This document shows positions 54,968 through 64,000 of a DNA stretch of 64,000 bases, one piece after another; the first letter of the stretch is position 1, and every line of letters starts with the position of its first letter. The notes beneath the pieces were generated by a model, which was not told where the DNA came from, did not search any database, and saw only the letters and a list, made by a program, of their open reading frames with translations. Source of the DNA: Nocardiopsis quinghaiensis (GTDB taxonomy: Bacteria; Actinomycetota; Actinomycetes; Streptosporangiales; Streptosporangiaceae); assembly GCF_008638365.1 (NCBI RefSeq), contig NZ_VWVU01000005.1, positions 292,056 to 356,055 on the forward strand. Reading direction: 5' to 3'. A program made the position numbers and the translations under genes.

Positions 54968-55735
54968 TCACGAACCCGCCTCCGACCCCTCCAGGACCCC
55001 GTGGGCGCCCTCCCTCTCGGTACTGGCCAGGATCTCGGCCAGGTGCACCACCCGCATGCCCGAACGCTGCCGGGACAGGGTGCCGCCGATGTGCATCAGA
55101 CATGAGTTGTCGACCGCGCACAGCACCTCGGCGCCGGTCTCCACGGCGTGGCGGGCCTTGTCCGCGCCCATGGCCGAGGACACGTCGCCGTTCTTGACCG
55201 CGAACGTGCCGCCGAACCCGCAGCACTCGGTGTCTCCGGGCAGGTCCACCAGTTCGAGGCCGCGCACGGCGCGCAGCAGCTGGTAGGGGCGGTCGCCCAG
55301 GCCGAGCATGCGCAGCCCGTGGCAGGTGGGGTGGTAGGTGACCTTGTGCGGATAGTAGGCGCCCACGTCGGTCACGCCGAGCGCGTCCACCAGGAACTCG
55401 GTGAGGTCGTACACGCGCGGAGCGAGCTCGGCCACCTTGCGGGACAGGCGGCTGCCGCTGCCGCCCAGGCGCGGGTAGTTGTCGCGGACCATGGCCGCGC
55501 AGGAGGCGGAGGGGACCACGACGGCGTCGGCGCCCTCGAAGGTCCTGATGAAGCGCACCGCCAGGCGGCTGGCCGGCCGGCGGTAGCCGGTGTTGTAGTG
55601 CATCTGGCCGCAGCAGGTCTGGCCCTCGGGGAAGACCACCTCGTGGCCCAGCCGCTCCAGGAGACGCACCACGGCACGTCCGGTGTCGGGGAAGAGTGTG
55701 TCGTTGACACAGGTGATGAACAGTGCGACCCGCAT
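54968..55735 (-). CDS. lutA: LutA-like Cys-rich lactate oxidation subunit
   Basis: 255 aa with two CCG domains: EGQTCCGQMHYNTGYR and TECCGFGGTFAVKNGDVSSAMGADK, plus the Cys-containing PSASCAAMV and DNSCLMHIGG. Such GlpC/LutA-type domains bind Fe-S centres for L-lactate oxidation to pyruvate. ATG preceded by GAAGGAGG. First gene of lutABC, divergent from the GntR regulator. Confidence 0.93.
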   Translation of the reverse strand: MRVALFITCVNDTLFPDTGRAVVRLLERLGHEVVFPEGQTCCGQMHYNTGYRRPASRLAVRFIRTFEGADAVVVPSASCAAMVRDNYPRLGGSGSRLSRKVAELAPRVYDLTEFLVDALGVTDVGAYYPHKVTYHPTCHGLRMLGLGDRPYQLLRAVRGLELVDLPGDTECCGFGGTFAVKNGDVSSAMGADKARHAVETGAEVLCAVDNSCLMHIGGTLSRQRSGMRVVHLAEILASTEREGAHGVLEGSEAGS

Positions 55736-55839
55736 GTGCCTCCTTCGTGCCCCGCCGGGTGGCGCCCGGGGGCCGGTCCGCCGCCGGGCGGCCGCTCCTT
55801 CGCGTGCCGCCTCGGTGGAATCGCTCGCCACGAGCGTGT

Positions 55840-55854
55840 AGTGGTCCGACCACT
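55840..55854. promoter_or_regulatory. FadR/LldR-type operator palindrome
   Basis: AGTGGTC-C-GACCACT is a perfect 15-bp palindrome between lutA and the GntR gene. It fits the TNGTNNNACNA pattern of FadR-subfamily regulators such as LldR. It probably governs lutABC, and perhaps the regulator itself. Confidence 0.65.
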
Positions 55855-56013
55855 TTTGCATGTCAGGGGACTTGTGGGCAAGAAGAAGGAGAAAAAGGGA
55901 GGTTTTGAGAGGCCTGGTTGAAGATTGGTATGATCTCTTTCGAGTGAGGGGTGGCCCGGTCAGAACCGCGGGACGCCCCGCCCCCGCGACCGACACACGA
56001 GTTGGAGAGCCAC

Positions 56014-56730
56014 GTGAGCGATCCCGACGGCGAGCGCACTCCCGTCCCCCAGCGTGCCGTCGACCGGATCAAGGCGATGATCGCCGGCGGGCAGGTCGGC
56101 CCGGGGGAGCGCCTGCCCACCGAGCGCGACCTGTCCGCCCAGCTCGGGGTCTCCCGCAGTTCCATGCGCGAGGCCATCCGCGCCCTGACCACGCTCGGCG
56201 TCCTGGAGTCCCGCCACGGCGCGGGCGTCTACGTCACCGCGCTGCGCCCGGCCGATCTGCTGGAGACCTTCTCCGTGCTGGCCGAGGTCTCCCAGGGGCG
56301 GACCCTGCTGGAGGTCCTCCAGGTGCGCCGCATGCTCGAACCCGCCGCCACCGCCCTGGCCGCCGCGCATGCCAGCGACGAGGACCTCGACCGCATCGGG
56401 GCGCTGTTGAACCGGATGGAGGGCGGGCCCGACACCGTCTGCACCGACACCGCCACCGCCGACCTCGGATTCCACCAGACCATCGTGGCCAGCACCGGAA
56501 ACGCCACCCTGGCCGCGATCCACGACGGCCTGTCCTCGCACACCTTCAACGCCCGCGTGTGGGCGGGGCACCGGGAGGCCGGGCTCACCGCCAAGCTCCG
56601 CGAGGACCACCAGCGCATCCACGAGGCCCTCGTGGCGCGCGACCCGGACGCCGCCCGGGCCGCCGCGACCGTGCACGTCCTGCGGGTGGAGCGCTGGCTC
56701 AGCGCCGACCTGGCCGTCACCGGGAACTGA
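56014..56730 (+). CDS. GntR/FadR-family regulator, probable lactate operon regulator
   Basis: 238 aa. Winged helix [57 protein letters not shown], followed by an FCD effector domain with His ligands ([26 protein letters not shown]). FCD domains bind metal-coordinated carboxylates such as lactate. Divergent from lutABC with a palindromic operator between them. GTG at 56014 has GGAGAG upstream; an ATG at 55951 would add 21 residues. Confidence 0.9.
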   Translation: MSDPDGERTPVPQRAVDRIKAMIAGGQVGPGERLPTERDLSAQLGVSRSSMREAIRALTTLGVLESRHGAGVYVTALRPADLLETFSVLAEVSQGRTLLEVLQVRRMLEPAATALAAAHASDEDLDRIGALLNRMEGGPDTVCTDTATADLGFHQTIVASTGNATLAAIHDGLSSHTFNARVWAGHREAGLTAKLREDHQRIHEALVARDPDAARAAATVHVLRVERWLSADLAVTGN

Positions 56731-56935
56731 CCGTCACCGTTCGTGCCCGTCCCCGGTCCCTGCGCGGCCCGGTCGGGAAGTCGGCGGTCCGGCCTGTGGA
56801 GAACCGCGTGGCGGACGGCTTTCGTGGCACTCTGTGTGTGAGCGGGACCGTGCGGGAAGCGGTGTGCGTACCGGGCGCACACGCCGCCCGCACCGGGCCG
56901 CACACGGACCACCACGAACGACGAGGAGTCGCCGG

Positions 56936-58639
56936 ATGTCTGCCAGTACACCACTCCCTCGCACTGAGGACACCGGAGAAGGGGCCCACGCGGCCGTCCC
57001 CCTGGACCAGCGGGACGAGTGGACCGCACTGCGCGAACACCGCGAGCGGTGGGGCTCCGCCCACCTGCGCGAGCTGTTCGCCGACGACCCCGGCCGGGCC
57101 GGGCGGTACACGCTCGACGCCGGTGACCTCCACGTCGACTACTCCAGGAACCTCGTCACCGACGAGACCCTGCGCCTGCTCGGCGACCTGGCCTCGGCCA
57201 CCCGCGTCGCGGAGCTGCGCGACGCCATGCTCGGCGGCGAGCACGTCAACCTCACCGAGGACCGGGCCGTGCTGCACACCGCCCTGCGCGCGCCGCGGGG
57301 CGAGGTCGTGCGCACCGACGGACACGACGTCGTTCCCGAGGTGCAGCGGGTCCTGGAGCGGATGGCCGACTTCGCCGACCGGGTGCGTGCCCGCGAGTGG
57401 CTCGGCCACACCGGCCGGCCGGTGCACAGGATCGTCAACATCGGCATCGGCGGCTCCGACCTGGGGCCCGCCATGGCCTACGAGGCGCTGCGGCCCTACA
57501 CCGACCGCGGGCTGGAGTTCCGGTTCGTCTCCAACGTGGACGGCACGGACCTGCACGAGGCGCTCGTGGACGCCGACCCGGCCACGACGCTGTTCGTGGT
57601 CGCCTCCAAGACCTTCACCACCATCGAGACCATCACCAACGCGACCGCCGCCCGCTCCTGGCTGCTGGACGGCCTGGGCGTGAAGGACGGCGACGACGGC
57701 GCCATCGCCAAGCACTTCGTCGCGGTGTCCACCAACGGCGAGGAGGTCGCCGGGTTCGGGATCGACACCCGGAACATGTTCGGGTTCTGGGACTGGGTGG
57801 GCGGACGCTACTCCTACGACTCGGCCATCGGGCTGTCCCTGATGGTGGCGGTGGGCCCCGAGAGGTTCCGCGAGATGCTCGCCGGCTTCCACCTGATGGA
57901 CACCCACTTCGCGACGGCCCCCGTCGAGCGCAACCTGCCGTTCCTGCTGGGCCTGCTCGGCGTCTGGTACGGCAACTTCATGGGCGCCGAGAGCCACGCG
58001 GTACTGCCCTACAGCCAGAACATGGAGAAGTTCCCCGCCTATCTCCAGCAGCTCGACATGGAGTCCAACGGCAAGTCGGTACAGCGCGACGGTCGGCCCG
58101 TCAGCTGGCAGACCGGACCGGTGGTGTGGGGAACCCCGGGGACCAACGGCCAGCACGCCTACTTCCAGCTGCTGCACCAGGGCACCCGGTTCGTGCCCGC
58201 CGACCTCATCGGCTTCGCCAACCCGGCCCCCGACCTGCCCGAGAGGCTGGTGCCCCAGCACGACCTGCTCATGGCCAACCTGTTCGCCCAGGGGCAGGCA
58301 CTGGCCTTCGGCAAGAGCGCGGAGGAGGTCGCCGCGGAGGGTGTGGAGGCGGACCTGGTTCCGCACCGCACCTTCGAGGGCAACCGCCCCACGACCACCA
58401 TCCTCGCCGACCGGCTCAGCCCGTCGGTGCTCGGTCAGCTGGTCGCCCTCTACGAGCACAAGGTGTTCGTGCAGGGCGCGGTGTGGAACATCAACTCCTT
58501 CGACCAGTGGGGTGTGCAGCTGGGCAAGGTCCTGGCCAAGCGGGTCGAGCCCGCCCTCACCGAGGGCGCCGACGTGCCCGGTCTGGACGCCTCCACCGTG
58601 TCGTTGGTGCGGCGGTACCGGTCCATGCGCGGTCGCTGA
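56936..58639 (+). CDS. pgi: Glucose-6-phosphate isomerase
   Basis: 567 aa, close to the family size of about 550. PGI signatures are present: [47 protein letters not shown] and the second pgi motif [22 protein letters not shown] with His/Lys catalytic residues. Interconverts glucose-6-P and fructose-6-P in glycolysis. GAGGAG precedes the ATG. No anomaly. Confidence 0.97.
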   Translation: MSASTPLPRTEDTGEGAHAAVPLDQRDEWTALREHRERWGSAHLRELFADDPGRAGRYTLDAGDLHVDYSRNLVTDETLRLLGDLASATRVAELRDAMLGGEHVNLTEDRAVLHTALRAPRGEVVRTDGHDVVPEVQRVLERMADFADRVRAREWLGHTGRPVHRIVNIGIGGSDLGPAMAYEALRPYTDRGLEFRFVSNVDGTDLHEALVDADPATTLFVVASKTFTTIETITNATAARSWLLDGLGVKDGDDGAIAKHFVAVSTNGEEVAGFGIDTRNMFGFWDWVGGRYSYDSAIGLSLMVAVGPERFREMLAGFHLMDTHFATAPVERNLPFLLGLLGVWYGNFMGAESHAVLPYSQNMEKFPAYLQQLDMESNGKSVQRDGRPVSWQTGPVVWGTPGTNGQHAYFQLLHQGTRFVPADLIGFANPAPDLPERLVPQHDLLMANLFAQGQALAFGKSAEEVAAEGVEADLVPHRTFEGNRPTTTILADRLSPSVLGQLVALYEHKVFVQGAVWNINSFDQWGVQLGKVLAKRVEPALTEGADVPGLDASTVSLVRRYRSMRGR

Positions 58640-58885
58640 CCGGCGCGGAGTACGGTTCCCCACCGCGCGGGTGAGCCGGTGGGGCCGCCGGCTCGCCCGC
58701 GGGCGGCCTCCAGGGGCGTGCCGGATCCGGGCGACCACCGGTCGCGGCGGTGCCGTCGAAGCCTGGGGTGGGACCGGATGTGGCCAGTGCCAGCGAGCGC
58801 ACCCGCCCGGGGCCCGTCCCGGGGGCGCGGCGCTCGCGGCACCGCCCCGCCGCCCCCGGCAGGTCAGGACGCGCGGGAAAACTTC

Positions 58886-58915
58886 TTGCTCGCCCCGGAC
58901 GGGTCCGGCTAGCCT
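58886..58915 (+). promoter_or_regulatory. Promoter of the ABC-F gene
   Basis: TTGCTC (58886-58891), 18-bp spacer, TAGCCT (58910-58915). The inferred transcription start near 58922 is only about 4 bases before the ATG of a three-codon ORF, so the leader ORF would be near-leaderless. Confidence 0.5.
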
Positions 58916-58925
58916 GGTTCCCAAC

Positions 58926-59067
58926 ATGCGTCACTGACATCGAGACCGACGATCCGCCGAGCGCGCGGGGCTCGCCCACCACCGGGCTGGAGCCGTATCC
59001 CCGCTCGGCGTGTACCCGAGTTCCAAAGATCCGTGGTGCGGTCTCGATGTCGACGACTCCCGTCGTC
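58926..59067 (+). promoter_or_regulatory. Three-codon leader ORF and attenuator of the ABC-F gene
   Basis: ATG-CGT-CAC-TGA (Met-Arg-His, 58926-58937). The left arm GACATCGAGACCG (58936-58948) overlaps the stop and pairs perfectly with CGGTCTCGATGTC (59039-59051). An inner pair CGCCGAGCG (58955-58963) with CGCTCGGCG (59002-59010) is also perfect, and GACGAC/GTCGTC follows. Ribosome-mediated attenuation by tiny leader ORFs is established for several ARE-type ABC-F genes. 58640-58885 holds no gene. Confidence 0.6.
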
Positions 59068-59139
59068 CACCGGACAGACCGCGACCACGCGCGTCCGGGC
59101 GCATCGAGGCCCACCCCAGACGAAGGGTGGTCCCACACC

Positions 59140-60813
59140 ATGACTCTCCCCGGCACGACCCCGACGTCCCCGAGCGGCTCCCCGCTGCTGCGCGCCCGCG
59201 ATCTGGCCAAGGCCTACGGGGCGCACGTGGTGTTCGACGGGATCAGCGTGGACGCCGCCCCCGGTCAGCGGCTCGGCCTGGTGGGGGAGAACGGCACCGG
59301 CAAGTCCACCCTCCTGCGGCTGCTCGCCGGACGGGAGGAGCCCGACGCCGGGCACGTAGAACGCCCCGACGACACCGGTTTCCTGTACCAGGAGCTGCCC
59401 CACCCCCCGGAGACGACCCTGGCCGAGGTGGTCGACGAGGCCCTCGAACCGGCACGTGAGGTGGAGCGGCGTCTGAACGCCGGCGCGGCTGCGCTGGACG
59501 GCTCGCCCGAGGACGGGCGGGTCCTGCGGGAGTACTCCGAGGCGCTGACCGAGGCCGAACGGCTGGAGGTGTGGGACGCCGGGCGCCGGGCCGAACTGGT
59601 GGTGGCGGGCCTGGGCCTGGACGGGATCGCCCCGGACCGGCCGGTGGGGCGGATGTCGGGCGGCCAGCGCGGGCGGCTGGGCCTGGCGGCCCTGCTGATC
59701 CGGCGACCGCGCGCCCTGCTGCTGGACGAGCCCACCAACCACCTGGACGACCAGGCACTGGAGTTCCTGGAGGGATACCTGCGGGGCCTGCCGGACCTGG
59801 TGGTGCTGGCCAGCCACGACCGGGTGTTCCTGGACGCGGTGTGCACCGGACTGGTCGACCTGGACCCGGCCGTGGACGGGCCCGTGTACTACGGCGGCGC
59901 CTACTCCTTCCACCTGCGGGAGAAGCAGGTGGAGCGGGAGCACTGGGAACAGCGCTACCAACGCGAGCAGGCCGCCCTCAGGGGCCTGCGTGAGTCGGTG
60001 CACGGCACCGCCCGACGGGTTTCGCACGACGCTCCGCGCAAGGACAACGAGAAGATGGGTCACGACTACCGCGGCGGACGCGTCGAAAAGCAGGTCTCGC
60101 GCCGGGTGCGCGACGCCCGGGGCCGGCTGGAGGAACTGGAGCGCGACCAGGTGCGCAGGCCGCCCCGGCCGCTGGAGTTCACCGTCCCGCTCACCCGCGC
60201 CCCGGGTCCGGCCGACGGCAACGCCATCACACTGCGGGACCTGGTGGTTCCGGGCCGGTTGCGCCTGGAGCACCTGGACGTGCCCTCGGACGGGCGCCTG
60301 CTGGTCACCGGGCCCAACGGGGCGGGCAAGTCCACGCTGCTGTACGCCCTGGGACGCCGACTGCGACCGGAGTCGGGCCAGGTGCTGTGGCGGCGCGGGG
60401 TGTCGGTCGCCCTGCTGGAGCAGCACGTGGTCTTCACCGACCCCGAGCGAACTCCGCGCGCGCTCTACGAGGCGCTCAACGGCGCACGGGCGGACGTGCC
60501 GCGCCTGACTGATCTGGGTCTGGTGGCACCGCGCGACCTGGACCGGCCCGTGGGCGCGCTGAGCGTGGGACAGCGGCGTCGACTGGCCCTCGCGATGCTG
60601 GTGGGGCACTCTCCGGACGTGTTGCTGTTGGACGAGCCGACCAACCACCTGTCCCTGGCACTGGCCGAGGAACTGGAGGAGGCGCTGGGTACCGCACCGG
60701 GCGCGGTGGTGGTGGCCTCGCACGACCGGTGGCTGCGCCGTAACTGGACCTGGTCGGAGCTGCGGTTGGCCGACGGCGCGGTCGTCGAGCACGGGGAGCC
60801 CGCGACGTCGTAG
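59140..60813 (+). CDS. ABC-F ribosome-protection type ATPase
   Basis: 557 aa with two ABC domains and no membrane segments. Domain 1: Walker A GENGTGKST, signature MSGGQRGRLG, Walker B LLLDEPTNHL; domain 2: GPNGAGKST, LSVGQRRRLA and LLLDEPTNHL. The linker (residues about 245-330) is long, basic and coiled-coil (VSHDAPRKDNEKMGHDYRGGRVEKQVSRRVRD), typical of antibiotic-resistance ABC-F proteins of actinomycetes. Probably protects the ribosome from a macrolide, lincosamide or streptogramin-like drug. ATG preceded by GAAGGGTGG. The attenuated leader supports a resistance role. Confidence 0.9.
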   Translation: MTLPGTTPTSPSGSPLLRARDLAKAYGAHVVFDGISVDAAPGQRLGLVGENGTGKSTLLRLLAGREEPDAGHVERPDDTGFLYQELPHPPETTLAEVVDEALEPAREVERRLNAGAAALDGSPEDGRVLREYSEALTEAERLEVWDAGRRAELVVAGLGLDGIAPDRPVGRMSGGQRGRLGLAALLIRRPRALLLDEPTNHLDDQALEFLEGYLRGLPDLVVLASHDRVFLDAVCTGLVDLDPAVDGPVYYGGAYSFHLREKQVEREHWEQRYQREQAALRGLRESVHGTARRVSHDAPRKDNEKMGHDYRGGRVEKQVSRRVRDARGRLEELERDQVRRPPRPLEFTVPLTRAPGPADGNAITLRDLVVPGRLRLEHLDVPSDGRLLVTGPNGAGKSTLLYALGRRLRPESGQVLWRRGVSVALLEQHVVFTDPERTPRALYEALNGARADVPRLTDLGLVAPRDLDRPVGALSVGQRRRLALAMLVGHSPDVLLLDEPTNHLSLALAEELEEALGTAPGAVVVASHDRWLRRNWTWSELRLADGAVVEHGEPATS

Positions 60814-60951
60814 GAACCCCGCCCCGGGCCCTCCGGCGCGGTCCGGCGCGGCCCGGGGTGACCGGCGCGGACGCTGGAAACCCCGGTGCGACTTGTGCAG
60901 ACTCCTCGTAGCAGGCCTACTACGCGAGGTGAGGTCGGGAGTGGGGCGTAC

Positions 60952-61977
60952 ATGACCGCGCCGATGGACGCGCCCGAGTCGTCCCAGCACGCCGAGCCCG
61001 ATGCGGCGGCCGCCAGGGGAGCGGGCGCGGCGAACCGGTCCCTGCGCCAGATCGCTTGGCAGCGGTTCCGCGGGGACCGGGTCGGGATGGCAGGGGGAAT
61101 CGTCGTCGTCCTGCTCGTCCTGGTCGCGCTCCTCGCCCCGCTGCTCACCTCCTGGTTCGGTTACCCGCCCAACCAGTTCCACCAGGACCTGATCGATCCG
61201 CTCACCGGCGGTGTCCTGCGCGACCCCGCCGCCCCCTCCCGGGAACTCGACCCCTGGGGCGGCATCAGTGCCCAGCACCTGCTCGGCGTGGAACCCGTCA
61301 ACGGCCGCGACCTGTTCAGCCGCATCGTCTACGGCGCCCGTACCTCGCTCCTGGTCGCCACGGTCGCCACCCTGGTGTGCGTCGTCATCGGTACCGTCCT
61401 CGGGGTCGTCGCCGGGTACTTCGGCGGATGGACCGACGTGGCCATCAGCCGGGCCATGGACATCTTCCTGGCCTTCCCGCTGCTGCTGTTCGCCATCGCC
61501 CTGGTGGGGGTCGTCCCCGACGGGGCCTTCGGCCTGACCGGGAACAACCTGCGCATCGGTGTACTGGTCTTCATCATCGGGTTCTTCAACTGGCCCTACA
61601 TCGGCCGCATCGTGCGCGGGCAGACCCTCACGCTCAAGGAACGCGAGTTCGTGGAGGCCGCCCGCAGCCTCGGCGCGGGCAGCGCCCACATCGTCTTCCG
61701 CGAGATCCTGCCCAACCTCCTCACACCGATCCTGGTCTACTCCACCCTGCTCATCCCCACGAACATCCTGTTCGAGGCGGCCCTGAGCTTCCTGGGCGTG
61801 GGCATCAACCCGCCCATGGCCACCTGGGGCGGCATGCTGGACAACGCCCTGCGCTTCTACACCACCTCCCCGCACTTCGTGATCATCCCCGGACTGGCCA
61901 TCTTCGTGACCGTCCTGGCCTTCAACCTCTTCGGTGACGGGCTGCGCGACGCCTTCGACCCCCGCTCCTCCGACTGA
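60952..61977 (+). CDS. Peptide/nickel ABC transporter permease (OppC/DppC type)
   Basis: 341 aa. N-terminal OppC_N segment (WQRFRGDRVGMAGGIVVVLLVLVALLAPLL), then the permease domain with five more helices and the EAA motif region EFVEAARSLGAGSAHIVFREILPNLLTPI. Imports oligopeptides or similar solutes with an OppB partner, two ATPases and a binding protein. The binding protein gene follows, but oppB, oppD and oppF are not in the window; an IS481 element begins right after the binding protein. ATG at 60952 has weak GGAG upstream. Confidence 0.92.
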   Translation: MTAPMDAPESSQHAEPDAAAARGAGAANRSLRQIAWQRFRGDRVGMAGGIVVVLLVLVALLAPLLTSWFGYPPNQFHQDLIDPLTGGVLRDPAAPSRELDPWGGISAQHLLGVEPVNGRDLFSRIVYGARTSLLVATVATLVCVVIGTVLGVVAGYFGGWTDVAISRAMDIFLAFPLLLFAIALVGVVPDGAFGLTGNNLRIGVLVFIIGFFNWPYIGRIVRGQTLTLKEREFVEAARSLGAGSAHIVFREILPNLLTPILVYSTLLIPTNILFEAALSFLGVGINPPMATWGGMLDNALRFYTTSPHFVIIPGLAIFVTVLAFNLFGDGLRDAFDPRSSD

Positions 61978-62065
61978 CGGGTCCGGGCGGGCGTGCCCGG
62001 GTCCTCCCCGTGTCCCGGGGCCGTGCGCCGCACGGCCCCAGCAGCGAATCCGACCAGGAGGCAGA

Positions 62066-63877
62066 GTGACCACCCATCACCTCACACACGCGGACCCCTC
62101 CCGGCGCCGCCGCGGGCGCGGCCGGGTGAGCGCGCCCCTGGCGCTGGGGGCGGCCGCGGCCCTGCTGCTGGCCGCCTGCGGTGGTGCGGGCGGCGGCGGG
62201 GGAGGAGGGGAGACCGACGCGGAGTTCAACGAGGGCGAGAGTTCGATCGTCAACCCCTCCGACCAGACCGGCGGCACCCTGCGCTACGCGGTCTCCTCCG
62301 ACTTCGACTCGCCCGACCCCGGAAACACCTACTACGCGTTCAGCTGGAACTTCAGCCGCTACTACGCGCGCACCCTGCTCACCTACACCGGGGCGCCGGG
62401 GGAGGAGGGCACCGAGCTCCAACCCGACCTGGCCGAGGCCATGCCCGAGGCCGACGAGGACTTCACCGAGTGGACGGTGCGCATCAAGCCGGGCCTCACC
62501 TACGAGGACGGGTCGGAGATCACCGCGCAGGACGTCAAGTACGCCATCGCGCGCAGCAACTTCGGCGCCCAGGCGCTGCCCAACGGCCCCAAGTACTTCC
62601 AGGACCTGCTGGCCGACAGCGAGGACTACGAGGGCCCCTACGCGAGCGAGGGCGAGCCGCTGGCCGGATTCGACGGGATCGAGACACCGGACGACCACAC
62701 CCTGGTCTTCCACCTCGACAGGAGCTTCGCCGAGTTCCCCTACGTGCTCATCCAGCCGCAGACCGCGCCGGTCCCGCCCGAGGCCGACCGCGGCGAGCGG
62801 TACCAGAGCCGTGTCGTCTCCTCGGGGCCCTACAAGTTCGACGGCGAGTACCGGCCCGGCGTGTCCCTGGACCTGGTGCGCAACGACCAGTGGGACGCCT
62901 CCACCGACCCCACCCGCGCCGCGCTGCCGGACCGGATCGAGGTGGAGCTGGGAGTCGACCAGAACGAGATCGACCAGCGCCTGGTCAACGGGGAGCTGGA
63001 CGTCGACCTGGCCGGGACCGGGGTGGGACCGGCGATGAAGGGCACCCTGATCACCGACGAGAACGAGCGGGACAGCGTCGACAACCCGCAGAGCAGCACC
63101 CTGCGCTACGTCAACATCAACACCGTCCTGGAGCCGCTGGACGACCCGGCCTGCCGTCAGGCGATCATGTACGCGGCCGACCGCGACGCGCTGCAACGGG
63201 CGTGGGGAGGCGACATCGGCGGCGACATCGCCACCCAGATCATGCCCGGTGCGCTGCCGGGCGCTGATCCGAGCATCAACCCCTACCCCTCGGAGGACAA
63301 CGCGGGTGATCTGGACATGGCCCGGCAGAAGCTGGAGGAGTGCGGTGAGCCCGACGGGTTCTCCACCTCCGTCGGGGCCCGCTCCGACCGTCCCGCCGAC
63401 GTGAGCACGGCCGAGGCCCTGCAGCAGGCACTGGCGCGGGTGGGGATCGAGGTGCGGATCAGGCAGTACCCGTCGGACACCTACACCAACACCCAGGCCG
63501 GTTCGCCGTCCTTCGTGCACGAGAACGACCTGGGTCTGACCGTGTACGGGTGGGCGCCGGACTGGCCCAGCGGCTACGGGTTCATGAGCAAGATCCTGGA
63601 CGGCGACGCCATCCAGGACGCGGGCAACGCCAACGTCTCCGAACTGGACGACGACCAGATCAACGCGTGGTTCGACGAGGTCGTCACGGTGGAGGACCCC
63701 GACGAGCGCGCCTCGATCTACACGCAGATCGACCAGCGGGCCATGGAGCAGGCGGCGATCCTTCCGGCGGTGTTCGAGCGGACGGTGCTGTACCGGCCCC
63801 CGAACCTGACCAACGCGTACTACCACGTGGGCTACTCGATGTACGACTACATGGCGTTGGGGACCACTCGGAACTAG
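62066..63877 (+). CDS. ABC transporter substrate-binding lipoprotein, family 5 (OppA/DppA)
   Basis: 603 aa. Signal peptide with lipobox LLAACGG (Cys38-ish), then a Gly-rich linker and a bacterial SBP family 5 fold: LRYAVSSDFDSPDPGNTYYAF, LAEAMPEADEDFTEWTVRIKPGLTYEDGSEITAQDVKYAI, QSRVVSSGPYKFDGEYRPG and DLGLTVYGWAPDWPSGYGFMSK. Delivers peptides or analogues to the permease encoded upstream. GTG start with AGGAGG upstream. Complete. Confidence 0.93.
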   Translation: MTTHHLTHADPSRRRRGRGRVSAPLALGAAAALLLAACGGAGGGGGGGETDAEFNEGESSIVNPSDQTGGTLRYAVSSDFDSPDPGNTYYAFSWNFSRYYARTLLTYTGAPGEEGTELQPDLAEAMPEADEDFTEWTVRIKPGLTYEDGSEITAQDVKYAIARSNFGAQALPNGPKYFQDLLADSEDYEGPYASEGEPLAGFDGIETPDDHTLVFHLDRSFAEFPYVLIQPQTAPVPPEADRGERYQSRVVSSGPYKFDGEYRPGVSLDLVRNDQWDASTDPTRAALPDRIEVELGVDQNEIDQRLVNGELDVDLAGTGVGPAMKGTLITDENERDSVDNPQSSTLRYVNINTVLEPLDDPACRQAIMYAADRDALQRAWGGDIGGDIATQIMPGALPGADPSINPYPSEDNAGDLDMARQKLEECGEPDGFSTSVGARSDRPADVSTAEALQQALARVGIEVRIRQYPSDTYTNTQAGSPSFVHENDLGLTVYGWAPDWPSGYGFMSKILDGDAIQDAGNANVSELDDDQINAWFDEVVTVEDPDERASIYTQIDQRAMEQAAILPAVFERTVLYRPPNLTNAYYHVGYSMYDYMALGTTRN

Positions 63878-63878
63878 A

Positions 63879-64000
63879 TGTACTGACCACAGAGGTTGGT
63901 AACACCCACCCGGCTGACACACACAAAGAGGGCCTCCGGTATCGGTGTGGATTGCGACGTCTACACCAACCACCAGGAGGCCCTCGATGCCCCACACTAC
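63879..64000 (+). mobile_element. IS481-family element, left end (copy 2, cut by window edge)
   Basis: Begins TGTACTGACCACAGAGGTTGG and continues with the same leader hairpin and MPHY start as copy 1 at 52463. Most of the 120 bp match copy 1. Same orientation. It abuts the binding-protein gene without interrupting it; the remaining transporter genes may lie beyond it or have been lost. Confidence 0.75.

Noticed and set aside
58909..62073. Long minus-strand open frame across the ABC-F and permease genes
   Set aside because: Same mirror effect; crosses three clear genes and the attenuator.
1..64000. CRISPR arrays, tRNA or rRNA genes, prophage
   Set aside because: I saw no regularly spaced repeats, cloverleaf or phage structural genes.

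Overview
The window is high-GC actinobacterial chromosome with frequent GTG starts, close gene packing and hairpin terminators that mostly lack U-tracts. The gene set points to a filamentous actinomycete: a 2-methylisoborneol (2-MIB) operon with an encapsulin shell, a DUF6879 cassette, SARP-like STAND ATPases and a CYP157-like P450. A Nocardiopsis relative is my guess, not proven. No rRNA, tRNA or CRISPR array was seen.

Layout. 0-3.3 kb: a minus-strand cassette of three overlapping genes (90-aa protein, DUF6879, NB-ARC/TPR ATPase), followed by a parS-like site and a repeat cluster. 3.8-9.1 kb: SMI1/KNR4 protein, divergent quinone oxidoreductase/TetR pair, DUF1028 protein, DUF5685 protein with a His/Cys-rich tail, and a decayed PEP-mutase-like gene. 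9.3-14.1 kb: the 2-MIB operon (cyclic-nucleotide-domain encapsulin, terpene cyclase, GPP methyltransferase, IPP isomerase) with a promoter, leader and terminator. 14.3-21 kb: methyltransferase, unrecognised protein, small membrane protein, an orphan copy of the 2-MIB promoter element, metallophosphoesterase, DoxX and GltS-like transporter. 21.1-28.4 kb: a Wadjet-type jetABC operon with no jetD. 28.4-31.2 kb: VanRS-like two-component system with a divergent VanY-like peptidase. 31.2-40.9 kb: mostly chromosomal housekeeping and hypothetical genes.

40.9-47.8 kb is an island-like stretch with broken transposases of three families, a YcaO remnant, a 24-codon aromatic-tailed peptide gene upstream of a cytochrome P450 (candidate P450-modified RiPP), and lower-GC genes including an aerolysin-like pore-former fused to an NHL beta-propeller. 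48-64 kb: DUF2786 protein, CYP157-like P450, potassium channel, IS481 fragment, lutABC with a divergent GntR regulator and operator, pgi, an ABC-F resistance-type gene behind a three-codon-ORF attenuator, a peptide ABC permease and binding protein, and the left end of a second IS481 copy at the window edge.

Functional links: terpene precursor supply (idi) feeds methylation and cyclisation, with the cyclase probably packed in the shell. jetABC would be an SMC-like anti-plasmid complex but lacks its nuclease. lutABC oxidises lactate under GntR control. The P450 and tiny peptide form the best candidate for an undescribed system.
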